From a virus: a stretch of 39,046 nt of DNA. Where the stretch lies: the IMG/VR virus record IMGVR_UViG_3300042549_010698, positions 1 to 39,046 of that record; one strand, written 5' to 3'. Position numbers and translations under genes: made by a program. Each line of letters opens with the position of its first letter. The stretch's first letter is position 1. Positions 19,493-25,676 of this stretch are shown in pieces. The notes beneath the pieces were generated by a model. It was not told the DNA's origin and made no database searches. It worked only from the letters and a program-made list of their open reading frames with translations.

Positions 19493-19577
19493 GCTGAAGT
19501 AGCCAAGTGGTCGACGGCACTATCCTTGTAAGATAGTAAGAAAAACATCGTGGGTTCGAATCCCACCTTCAGCTCCA
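19493..19577 (+). tRNA. tRNA-Thr(UGU) with class II-like features
   Basis: Acceptor GCTGAAG/CTTCAGC, anticodon arm CTATC-CTTGTAA-GATAG, T arm GTGGG-TTCGAAT-CCCAC, CCA encoded. The D arm (GCCAAGTGGTCGACGGC) and the roughly 13-base variable region resemble Ser/Leu-type tRNAs, and position 73 is U instead of A. Confidence 0.85.
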
Positions 19578-19597
19578 ATTTTTTTTAATAGAATTAT

Positions 19598-19673
19598 ACG
19601 GAGGCATGTCCCAAGGTCGGCGAACGAGACTCCAAATCTTGTTGGGTGAGTGCAACTCTCACTCTCCGTGCCA
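19598..19673 (+). tRNA. divergent second tRNA-Trp(CCA)
   Basis: Acceptor ACGGAGG/TCTCCGT, anticodon arm CGAGA-CTCCAAA-TCTTG, T arm GTGAG-TGCAACT-CTCAC (G55 replaces the near-universal U55), G73 and CCA. The D arm is irregular with a large loop. Confidence 0.78.
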
Positions 19674-19686
19674 AAATTTCAAATCT

Positions 19687-19694
19687 TATAAATA
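19687..19694 (+). promoter_or_regulatory. late promoter TATAAATA
   Basis: Perfect octamer 8 bases before the ATG at 19703. Confidence 0.7.
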
Positions 19695-19702
19695 AAGATA
19701 AC

Positions 19703-20080
19703 ATGAAAGAACAAACATTACTAGAAGCAGCAACTGATATTTTACTTAATAAATCGTCATTAACTGAAGCAAAAGATCCAAAAGCTAAACTCTTTGGTCT
19801 TTTTGCAAAAAGTTTTGGTGGTGATGCATATATTCTTTATGCAATTGGTAACTTTATTCCTAATGATAAAGGCAATCTTAGCAGCGATGATTATAAAACA
19901 TTATGGGCTATAGCCCAGAAAAGGGGTGCAAGTCGTGGAAACGATTGGCATGATAGTCCACAAAATATGGAGCTTAAACCAAGTAAAGTCAAAGAATATA
20001 TTGAAAAATATAAAAAAGAAGTAGAACTTAAAACATCTTTGATAAAGGATTTCGAGAAACAGCTTAAAGCTGCACAATAA
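19703..20080 (+). CDS. putative capsid-targeted internal protein, 125 aa
   Basis: The leader MKEQTLLEAATDILLNKSSL ends at LTE|A (20-23), a perfect prohead-protease-type site. The same TLLEAATD(I/M)LLN phrase recurs in the gene at 24311, so the leaders are homologous. The start is fixed by the TATAAATA box; an upstream in-frame ATG at 19646 lies inside a tRNA gene. The body (KLFGLFAKSFGGDAYILYAI... then a C-terminal coiled-coil-like EYIEKYKKEVELKTSL) is unknown to me. Predicted to be packaged; inference. Confidence 0.7.
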   Translation: MKEQTLLEAATDILLNKSSLTEAKDPKAKLFGLFAKSFGGDAYILYAIGNFIPNDKGNLSSDDYKTLWAIAQKRGASRGNDWHDSPQNMELKPSKVKEYIEKYKKEVELKTSLIKDFEKQLKAAQ

Positions 20081-20101
20081 ATCTTAATAAGAATTTTTAA
20101 T

Positions 20102-20134
20102 AGAAAGAGGCTGCATCTTGCAGCCTCTTTCTTT
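20102..20134 (+). terminator. strong intrinsic terminator
   Basis: AGAAAGAGGCTGCA pairs with TGCAGCCTCTTTCT over 14 bp around TCT, followed by TT. It ends the late transcript of the 125-aa gene. Confidence 0.85.
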
Positions 20135-20147
20135 ATGCACCAATTTT

Positions 20148-20190
20148 GCGAGAGGGTGTCTAAACCGCTTGATCCGTCGGTTGAACTTGC
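20148..20190 (+). other. nested hairpin in a tRNA-like slot
   Basis: GCGAG/CTTGC encloses AACCG/CGGTT. It follows a CACCAATTTT-type spacer as the tRNAs do, but has no T arm or CCA. Confidence 0.3.
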
Positions 20191-20236
20191 ATGTCAATAT
20201 CTCCAAAGTGTTGATGTCAACTGATCTTCAAATTTT

Positions 20237-20244
20237 TATAAATA
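20237..20244 (+). promoter_or_regulatory. late promoter TATAAATA
   Basis: Perfect octamer 5 bases before the ATG at 20250. Confidence 0.7.
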
Positions 20245-20249
20245 ACGTT

Positions 20250-20759
20250 ATGAAACGCGATATTATATCTGAAGCAAAAGCCTTGTTAGCTGAGCTTAAT
20301 GAAGAAGTGACTAAAGTTGGTCATGTTGTTTATCATTGCTCTCCAAAGGCAATTAGTTCTTTAACTCATAAACCATTATGGTTTGCATTGGAAAAAGATC
20401 ATGCAATTGATGGTTGGTTTCAAAATACTCTTGAAAATAATGATTCTGCCTTTCTTTATAGCGCAACTCTTGATAAGCCAGTGAGTCACATCTATGATGA
20501 TAATATCACTTCATTATTTGATGAGATCGGTGTAGATTCCAATGACTGGGTTGAAATGATTATTGGCAATCCTTCTGCCGAAGAAGTACTTAACGATGCT
20601 GGAACAAAAGCATTGATTGCAGCTGGACATATCGGACTTGTTTATAGCGATTATGATCCACGCGATTTTCAAAAAGATCTTGATGCGCTTGTAGTATTTG
20701 ATGCTGCAAAGCATGTAAAAAACTGGAAACTAATAAAACAACTTTGGATTCCAGGTTAA
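20250..20759 (+). CDS. putative capsid-targeted protein with ADP-ribosyltransferase-like features, 169 aa
   Basis: The leader MKRDIISEAKALLAELNEE has candidate protease sites ISE|A (6-9) and LNE|E. The body begins VGHVVYHCSPKAISSL and continues KPLWFALEKDHAIDGW (about 43-58), which resembles the first strands of ADP-ribosyltransferase (ART)-fold enzymes (Y-H-x-S/T, then a W/Y-F-A/S strand). The ending DALVVFDAAKHVKNWKLIKQ fits the last strand of such folds. T4 packages the ART Alt and injects it to modify host RNA polymerase, so a packaged ART would be a functional parallel. The catalytic triad cannot be fixed by eye, so the ART assignment is tentative. Start chosen by the late promoter. Confidence 0.6.
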   Translation: MKRDIISEAKALLAELNEEVTKVGHVVYHCSPKAISSLTHKPLWFALEKDHAIDGWFQNTLENNDSAFLYSATLDKPVSHIYDDNITSLFDEIGVDSNDWVEMIIGNPSAEEVLNDAGTKALIAAGHIGLVYSDYDPRDFQKDLDALVVFDAAKHVKNWKLIKQLWIPG

Positions 20760-20859
20760 TGAGCTTCTGAGGATCGTCGATGACCAATGCTGCTTTGTGG
20801 ACGAGCTCGCTTTACACGCAAGATACGAAAGAGCATTACCTTCATCGGCTACTAAATTT

Positions 20860-20867
20860 TATAAATA
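20860..20867 (+). promoter_or_regulatory. late promoter TATAAATA
   Basis: Perfect octamer 5 bases before the ATG at 20873. The upstream 100 bases (20760-20859) show no gene. Confidence 0.7.
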
Positions 20868-20872
20868 GAAAT

Positions 20873-21142
20873 ATGACAGATAAAAACAATTTAATCACCG
20901 CAGCAAAGGCCTTACTTGAAGGAAAAGTCCTTAATGAAAAAGTTTCTGGATTTAATCATCCAGATGTTACAGAAAACATGCTTGATGCAATTAGTGAGTT
21001 TGATGCAGAAGATGTAGAACGATTGCTACAATGGATGATTGAAGCATGGAGCGATACTGGCTATGAGAACTCTGACACAAGAAAGCTTATTTCAAACTTA
21101 AAGACTACACACCGAATCTGGAAAAACCGTAGCGGTAACTAA
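20873..21142 (+). CDS. putative capsid-targeted internal protein, 89 aa
   Basis: The leader MTDKNNLITAAKALLEGKVL carries LLE|G (14-17) and LNE|K. The body is a small helical domain (TENMLDAISEFDAEDVERLL, then QWMIEAW) ending in a basic tail. An upstream ATG at 20780 in frame precedes the late promoter and is not favoured. It ends 1 base before the next capsid-targeted gene, so the two share a transcript. Confidence 0.65.
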   Translation: MTDKNNLITAAKALLEGKVLNEKVSGFNHPDVTENMLDAISEFDAEDVERLLQWMIEAWSDTGYENSDTRKLISNLKTTHRIWKNRSGN

Positions 21143-21143
21143 T

Positions 21144-21398
21144 ATGAAAACACAAAGTTTATTAGAAGCGGCACGTCATATTCTTGAAGGATCTGAAAAG
21201 GATCCAGGAGAATATGATTATGAAGGCAGCATGGCAAAAAATGCACTTCGTACAATTATTCGCAATGCAAAGGGTTTGCATGATATGCTAGCCGATGATG
21301 AAAATTTACCAGAGCATGTACAAGCAGCAATAGTAAAAGCTGAAGAAGCGATTGTTGGTGCTCGTGATTATATTGAAAGCGAAAAAGAACTAGAATAA
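21144..21398 (+). CDS. conserved myovirus protein with capsid-targeting leader, 84 aa
   Basis: The leader MKTQSLLEAARHILEG contains ILE|G (13-16). The body NALRTIIRNAKGLHDMLADD, then LPEHVQAAIVKAEEAIVGAR is familiar: many T4-like and marine phages encode a short helical protein with a LPEWVQ-KI-KAE core. Its function has not been established to my knowledge. Here that core is joined to the same leader as the neighbouring late genes, which suggests it is a virion or core component. Confidence 0.7.
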   Translation: MKTQSLLEAARHILEGSEKDPGEYDYEGSMAKNALRTIIRNAKGLHDMLADDENLPEHVQAAIVKAEEAIVGARDYIESEKELE

Positions 21399-21408
21399 AT
21401 TTTAAAAA

Positions 21409-21492
21409 GCGCAGGTGGTGGAATGGTATACACGGCAGTCTTAGAAGCTGTTGCCGCGAGGCTTGTGGGTTCGAGTCCCACCCTGCGCACCA
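21409..21492 (+). tRNA. tRNA-Leu(UAG)
   Basis: Acceptor GCGCAGG/CCTGCGC, anticodon loop CTTAGAA, long variable arm, T arm GTGGG-TTCGAGT-CCCAC, A73, encoded CCA. Confidence 0.93.
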
Positions 21493-21497
21493 AATAT

Positions 21498-21586
21498 GGA
21501 AGTCGCCCGGATGGACGAGGACACTGTCTTGAAAACAGCTGGGGCCTATAAAGCCCTCGTGGGTTCGAACCCCACGGCTTCCGCCA
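21498..21586 (+). tRNA. tRNA-Ser(UGA)
   Basis: Acceptor GGAAGTC/GGCTTCC, anticodon loop CTTGAAA, long variable arm GGGGC...GCCC, T arm GTGGG-TTCGAAC-CCCAC, G73, encoded CCA. Confidence 0.93.
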
Positions 21587-21597
21587 AATTTCATAAT

Positions 21598-21673
21598 GCG
21601 CGATTAGCTCAATTGGTAGAGCATATCCTTTACACGGATGAGGTCGGCGGTTCGAGCCCGTCATCGCGTACCA
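21598..21673 (+). tRNA. tRNA-Val(UAC)
   Basis: Acceptor GCGCGAT/ATCGCGT, D arm GCTC-AATTGGTA-GAGC, anticodon loop TTTACAC, encoded CCA. Confidence 0.92.
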
Positions 21674-21676
21674 TTT

Positions 21677-21684
21677 TATAAATA
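21677..21684 (+). promoter_or_regulatory. late promoter TATAAATA
   Basis: Perfect octamer 5 bases before the ATG at 21690, starting 4 bases after tRNA-Val. Confidence 0.7.
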
Positions 21685-21689
21685 GAAAC

Positions 21690-22058
21690 ATGATCTCACT
21701 CTTCGAAAAAGCAGAAAAGCTAATTAGCGATGTTCTATTTCCAGCATTTGTCCGCAAGCGCTATGAAGCTGCAAAGAAACTGGCTGATACAAGTGAAGAT
21801 CGAGGCAAATTTGCCATATTAAGTTTTTATCATTTTGGTGCAAAGCTTAAGCCATATTTGAATGCTAAACGCTGGGAAAAGAAAGACACCGAAACTCGTT
21901 GTGATCTTTTCAAAGAGCGTTATAAAAAAGCTTATGCAAAACTAAAAAATCTTGACAGTTTAAGTCAAAAAGAATTTCAAAGCTTGACTGGCATACTTGA
22001 AGCCTATGGCGAAGTATATCTGCAAAGCAAAAAACCAAAAGACTATTCAAAAGAATAG
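21690..22058 (+). CDS. late basic helical protein, 122 aa
   Basis: Preceded by a late promoter like its neighbours. The N-terminus MISLFEKAEKLISDVLFPAF is amphipathic but lacks a clear xxE|A site. The rest is helical and lysine/arginine-rich (VRKRYEAAKKL, KERYKKAYAKLKNL), suggesting a nucleic-acid-associated or structural protein. It lies between tRNA-Val and tRNA-Cys. No family recognised. Confidence 0.65.
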   Translation: MISLFEKAEKLISDVLFPAFVRKRYEAAKKLADTSEDRGKFAILSFYHFGAKLKPYLNAKRWEKKDTETRCDLFKERYKKAYAKLKNLDSLSQKEFQSLTGILEAYGEVYLQSKKPKDYSKE

Positions 22059-22061
22059 AAT

Positions 22062-22136
22062 GCTCTGATGGGGGAATGGCTACTCGGAGGATTGCAACCC
22101 CTCTTTATGTCGGTTCGAATCCGGCTCAGAGCTCCA
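22062..22136 (+). tRNA. tRNA-Cys(GCA)
   Basis: Acceptor GCTCTGA/TCAGAGC, anticodon arm GAGGA-TTGCAAC-CCCTC and U73, a key Cys identity base. T loop TTCGAAT. It begins 3 bases after a CDS stop. Confidence 0.88.
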
Positions 22137-22138
22137 AA

Positions 22139-22213
22139 GCCACCGTAGTTCAGAGGCAGAACGCGCTGCTCATAACGGCGAGGTCGGGATATCGTAATTC
22201 CCCGGTGGCACCA
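22139..22213 (+). tRNA. elongator tRNA-Met(CAU) with swapped T-loop pair
   Basis: Acceptor GCCACCG/CGGTGGC (fully paired, so not an initiator), anticodon arm CGCTG-CTCATAA-CGGCG. T loop ATCGTAA with A54/U58. It could be Ile2 if C34 were lysidinylated, but a tRNA-Ile(UAU) already exists. Confidence 0.85.
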
Positions 22214-22243
22214 ATTTTAAAAGACATAGAAAATATTTTTATA

Positions 22244-23068
22244 CTAAAATTTAAATTTAGTAATGGGCACATCTCTTAACCATGATGCACTATCACTAAA
22301 GCCTGATCCCCAGCTATGATAGTCATTGGTGAATTGATAGATATGCTGTGAATATTGTATCATAAACCAATCAACAAGCATATCTTGGCTATTACTGTTA
22401 GCATGCATACTATGTGAAGGAATGGTTTCTGTATAGCTTATCTTGTGTTGCTTTTTAAGCAATTCCTTTAGCTTCATGCTATCACTAAACACAAAGATTT
22501 TTCTGCCAACCGCTTGAGACTTTACCTCTTTTATGCTATCGCTAATTTTTTCAGCTAGCTCTTCGGTCGCATTATCATTTTCGGAAAATCCAACCCAATC
22601 ACCTGTGCGTATATGAATACTCACATAATCATTTTTTCGTTGATTTCGAGCGATGATTTTTTCTAGTTGTTCATTGGGCATCATCTGAGATCTCACATAT
22701 TCTTTGCAGTCTTCGGAGAGAGGATAATCTGGAAAACTATTACATAGCATGACATATCTGTGATGAACAGTTGGATTTTGATTTGGATTTTGATTTACTT
22801 TCCAAAAGTGGCGATTGATATATTTTTTTAAATTAGGTTTCCCATAAAGATTAAAGTTTCGGAACAGTTCATCAGGTCTATTGCCTGTTGGAACTTCATG
22901 CCCTACTAAATATTTTCCAATAGCATGATTTGAAAGATCCATACGAAATTGCAAATTCATTTCTTTTGCCGCTTGATAGAGAGCCAAACTGCCTCTAATA
23001 TAGTCACCGAATCCACAACCGCAATTTCCGGGTAAATTTTCTGTATGAGTGAATGCATTAATTAACAT
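22244..23068 (-). CDS. fucosyltransferase-like glycosyltransferase (GT11/GT23 superfamily), 274 aa
   Basis: VSIHIRTGDW (150-158 region) matches the HxRxxD-type peptide motif I of alpha-1,2/alpha-1,6-fucosyltransferases, which binds GDP-fucose. KIFVFSDSMK corresponds to the following strand motif, and the C-terminal DMLVDWFMIQYSQHIYQFTN, then SGFSDSASWL is the D-x2-L-x10-S-x-F-x4-A pattern of the same group. N-terminal CGCGFGDYIRGSLALY fits the first strand and helix. It is on the minus strand with its own late octamer and a convergent position to the tRNA array. It likely transfers a deoxy-hexose to a phage or host glycan. Confidence 0.75.
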   Translation of the reverse strand: MLINAFTHTENLPGNCGCGFGDYIRGSLALYQAAKEMNLQFRMDLSNHAIGKYLVGHEVPTGNRPDELFRNFNLYGKPNLKKYINRHFWKVNQNPNQNPTVHHRYVMLCNSFPDYPLSEDCKEYVRSQMMPNEQLEKIIARNQRKNDYVSIHIRTGDWVGFSENDNATEELAEKISDSIKEVKSQAVGRKIFVFSDSMKLKELLKKQHKISYTETIPSHSMHANSNSQDMLVDWFMIQYSQHIYQFTNDYHSWGSGFSDSASWLRDVPITKFKF

Positions 23069-23075
23069 ATATTTT

Positions 23076-23083
23076 TATTTATA
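23076..23083 (-). promoter_or_regulatory. late promoter TATAAATA (minus strand)
   Basis: Perfect octamer on the minus strand, 7 bases before the glycosyltransferase ATG. Confidence 0.65.
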
Positions 23084-23165
23084 ATATGATTAAGAGTATT
23101 AGATTTGCTACTCCTCGATAACAAATAAAAACTTTAAAGTCTCGTCAGACTAAAACAATAAAAAA

Positions 23166-23173
23166 TATAAATA
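23166..23173 (+). promoter_or_regulatory. late promoter TATAAATA
   Basis: Perfect octamer 9 bases before the ATG at 23183, divergent from the one at 23076. Confidence 0.7.
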
Positions 23174-23182
23174 CTATTACAT

Positions 23183-23938
23183 ATGCAAGACTTAATCAAA
23201 ACAGCAACAGCGTTTCTTCTGAATGAAGATGCGCCAAAACAAGTAGTAGAAGCAGAAGAAAATAATTCTGATCTTTTTGTTTGGACTAAAAAAGGTAAAC
23301 ATAACTATGCGAACTTTCTAAAAGCAAATGCTAATCGCGTTGGCAAACCAATGCTTGACGGTGGAATTAAAGCTAATGCCAAAGAAGAATACACTAAGCG
23401 TAATGGCAAGCCAGTTGAAGGCATGATCTATTGTGGTGAGGGCTGTGTAATCTATAAAAACAAGCGCGACGGCGATTTAGTCTTTGCAAAAATTCCTGAA
23501 GGTCTGGTCAATACTGATGACGGCTCTGGCCAGGGCTGGTCTGGATATAAACACTATAATGATAGTGGCAGTAACACTGATGCACGAGTAACCACAGAAA
23601 ATGCACTACAATTCAAAGAATTTGCAAAAGCAATGGTTGTAGCAGCTAAAAACATTTCAAAAGCAGATTTGGTTGAAGATGCAGCACCAGCTCTAACTGA
23701 GGCCAAGATGAATAACACACAAAACGTAGTCAAAAAGATCACGGATATATTTGACTTTCTTGATGAATTAGTTATGATGAAGAACTCAAGACTTGAAAAA
23801 GCAATGGGTCCTGAGACTAAACAATATGCGACCGAGCTCAAAGAACTTAAAGGTCATTTGATCGCTGCTGAAAAAATATTTCTTTTCGATATTGCTCAAC
23901 CTTTAGATCTTGCCACCATCTTTGACATACCAGATTAA
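23183..23938 (+). CDS. putative capsid-targeted internal protein, 251 aa
   Basis: The leader MQDLIKTATAFLLNEDAPKQ ends at VVE|A (21-24). A second site, LTE|A (171-174), lies in a DAAPALTEAK linker, so cleavage could release two domains: residues about 24-170 (with EGMIYCGEGCVIYKNK and GSGQGWSGYKHY) and a helical C-terminal domain (175-251). Neither domain is recognised. It is the largest member of the leader-bearing late family and is immediately upstream of the tmRNA gene (4 bases). Confidence 0.65.
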   Translation: MQDLIKTATAFLLNEDAPKQVVEAEENNSDLFVWTKKGKHNYANFLKANANRVGKPMLDGGIKANAKEEYTKRNGKPVEGMIYCGEGCVIYKNKRDGDLVFAKIPEGLVNTDDGSGQGWSGYKHYNDSGSNTDARVTTENALQFKEFAKAMVVAAKNISKADLVEDAAPALTEAKMNNTQNVVKKITDIFDFLDELVMMKNSRLEKAMGPETKQYATELKELKGHLIAAEKIFLFDIAQPLDLATIFDIPD

Positions 23939-23942
23939 TTTA

Positions 23943-24269
23943 GGGGATATTTTGGTTTCGACGTAACGTTGAGCTGATATGCTGCAACACATGGGCGCCA
24001 TCCCTTCTGGCACAAAAACAAACGGCGAAAATACACTCGCTCTTGCTGCTTAAGTAAGCATGCTTCTAATGACTCCTATATTTAGATAGCATGACGATAT
24101 AGGATAGATTCAAACTCGAATGTTTGATAGGTTGAACACTTGCCGAGAAATAGTGTTCGGGGCAACCGATATCAGCCTAGATCGCTATGGTCGAGACCAC
24201 ATAGCTAAGTTGTAGAAGGCATAAAGGCAGACGTCGCGGACACGGGTTCGACTCCCGTTATCTCCACCA
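23943..24269 (+). ncRNA. ssrA: tmRNA (one-piece ssrA)
   Basis: The 5' end GGGGATATTTTGGTTTCGAC and 3' end GGGTTCGACTCCCG...TATCTCCACCA form the tRNA-like domain (acceptor GGGGATA/TATCTCC with A73 and CCA). The internal reading frame ends NGENTLALAA followed by TAA at 24052-24054, close to the bacterial tag ending ALAA that ClpXP recognises. The length (327 nt) is normal. tmRNA with SmpB rescues ribosomes stalled on broken mRNAs; no smpB gene is seen in this window, so host SmpB would be needed. Confidence 0.93.
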
Positions 24270-24294
24270 TTTTTATAATTAAGATTAATAAAAG

Positions 24295-24302
24295 TATAAA
24301 TA
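24295..24302 (+). promoter_or_regulatory. late promoter TATAAATA
   Basis: Perfect octamer 8 bases before the ATG at 24311. Confidence 0.7.
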
Positions 24303-24310
24303 AGAATAGC

Positions 24311-24817
24311 ATGAAAAATAAAACATTACTAGAAGCTGCAACTGATATGTTGCTTAACCGTCCAGAATCAGTTGTAGCTGAAGCAGCACCTGCCGTCAAC
24401 TGGGAAAAGCTTGGAGCAAAGGATCTTTTTGATACTATTAGAAAAGCAACATTGGCTCTTTATCATAATTTTTATGATAGTGATATGAATAAATCATTTG
24501 ATGAATTTGACAGAGGATATAGCGCTTTAATCAGTGCCTTTAAAAAAGCTGGATTATATGAAGCTTCTGAGTCAGAAGAAGATGATGAGCAGCATGATCT
24601 TGAAGAAGCCACAGAAGTTGATAACATCGCAGCAAAGGTTGCAGAGCTTGACATTCACGATATTACCAACTTTGGTGTTGTAGTTGCCTTAGGAGGCAAT
24701 AGTGTTACCTTTAAAGCTAAAGATCTTCCAAAGACAACGATCACCTTTAACAAACGAAAAATCGGCAGTAGAGACTATGTTCTTAGCGATCTTCGTCTAA
24801 TTAAAAAGGCTAAATAA
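24311..24817 (+). CDS. putative capsid-targeted internal protein, 168 aa
   Basis: The leader MKNKTLLEAATDMLLNRPES ends at VAE|A (22-25) and is nearly identical in its first 16 residues to that of the 19703 gene. The middle contains FDTIRKATLALYHNFYDSDM (helical) and an acidic linker SESEEDDEQHDLEEA (about 86-100), then a beta-rich C-terminal domain (NFGVVVALGGNSVTFKAKD). The domain order leader, helix, acidic linker, beta domain suggests a modular packaged protein. Function unknown. Confidence 0.7.
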   Translation: MKNKTLLEAATDMLLNRPESVVAEAAPAVNWEKLGAKDLFDTIRKATLALYHNFYDSDMNKSFDEFDRGYSALISAFKKAGLYEASESEEDDEQHDLEEATEVDNIAAKVAELDIHDITNFGVVVALGGNSVTFKAKDLPKTTITFNKRKIGSRDYVLSDLRLIKKAK

Positions 24818-24820
24818 TAT

Positions 24821-25615
24821 ATGAAAGAGCTATTAGACAAACAAATCGAAAGATATAGAGTCGAAGTAAAATTTTTACGTCGACGTACATCTAGTAGTGT
24901 ATCTGCTATTGTTGCTGATACTCTTGAAGGTGTTATTGCTAATCTTGGGGCTCTTGTAACCGAGATTAAGCGCACTGAAAAAGCAGAAGAAAAAGAGACT
25001 AAAGCAAATTCTTCAATTAGTTTGACTGATGCTGCTAGCAAAATCCTAAGAGGTGATAGTCTTGAAGAAGCTCCTGGAGGTTTAGAGGCTTCTGCAGAAA
25101 AAAGCAAATTTGGAGGATATAGAGCTCGCGTAACACGTGGTTCATCAATTGTATTTTTAAGCCAAGAATCTTGGGAAGAAGAAAGCGATGCTGTTGAAGC
25201 TGCACAATATTATATTGATGAAGTTCGACCTATCTATAATACAAGAGCTCGCGATGGCAAATGGTTTAATTATGTTAAAAGCTCTAAAGTTAAATCTGAA
25301 TCTTCTGAACTTGAAGAGGATAGCTCTGAATTCGAAGATTACGAAGACTATAAAGTAGGCACAACCTATAATAGCAATCCTCGTGGTTATCGTCCAACTG
25401 TCTATGAAGATGACAAAGAAGTATTTTCAACAGTCTTTGTTTGGAAAGATCAAGATGATGCAATTGCCGCAGCAAAAGAAATCGTTGATAAAAAGTTCTT
25501 TGAAAAAGTTAAAGATGGCCCGGAATTTGGCCTAATGCGCTTTGTACTTGATGCTTTGAAAAAAGGTGAGCTTACGCACAACAACGAAAAATATTTAAAA
25601 AGTCTTATGCAATAA
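24821..25615 (+). CDS. two-repeat protein with an internal capsid-targeting-like segment, 264 aa
   Basis: The N-terminal 60 residues form a basic coiled-coil-like helix. Residues 66-83 (ISLTDAASKILRGDSLEE) repeat the leader pattern of the neighbouring late proteins, followed by a LEE|A site. Two similar beta-alpha domains follow: KFGGYRARVTRGSSIVFLSQ with a downstream EAAQYYID helix (about 96-135), and NPRGYRPTVYEDDKEVFSTV with IAAAKEIV (about 183-225). They are joined by a Ser/Glu-rich linker. It begins 3 bases after the 24311 gene and is followed by a terminator. Probably a virion-associated protein. Confidence 0.65.
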   Translation: MKELLDKQIERYRVEVKFLRRRTSSSVSAIVADTLEGVIANLGALVTEIKRTEKAEEKETKANSSISLTDAASKILRGDSLEEAPGGLEASAEKSKFGGYRARVTRGSSIVFLSQESWEEESDAVEAAQYYIDEVRPIYNTRARDGKWFNYVKSSKVKSESSELEEDSSEFEDYEDYKVGTTYNSNPRGYRPTVYEDDKEVFSTVFVWKDQDDAIAAAKEIVDKKFFEKVKDGPEFGLMRFVLDALKKGELTHNNEKYLKSLMQ

Positions 25616-25640
25616 GGCTGGACAACTCCCCTGACCCTGA

Positions 25641-25675
25641 GAGCCAGAATTTTTTTAGATTCTGGCTCTTTTTTT
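25641..25675 (+). terminator. strong intrinsic terminator
   Basis: GAGCCAGAAT pairs perfectly with ATTCTGGCTC, followed by seven T. Confidence 0.88.
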
Positions 25676-25676
25676 G

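Noticed and set aside
15588-19577. CRISPR array
   Set aside because: The regularly spaced short similar segments are tRNA D and T arms with CCAATTTT spacers, not identical repeats with unique spacers.
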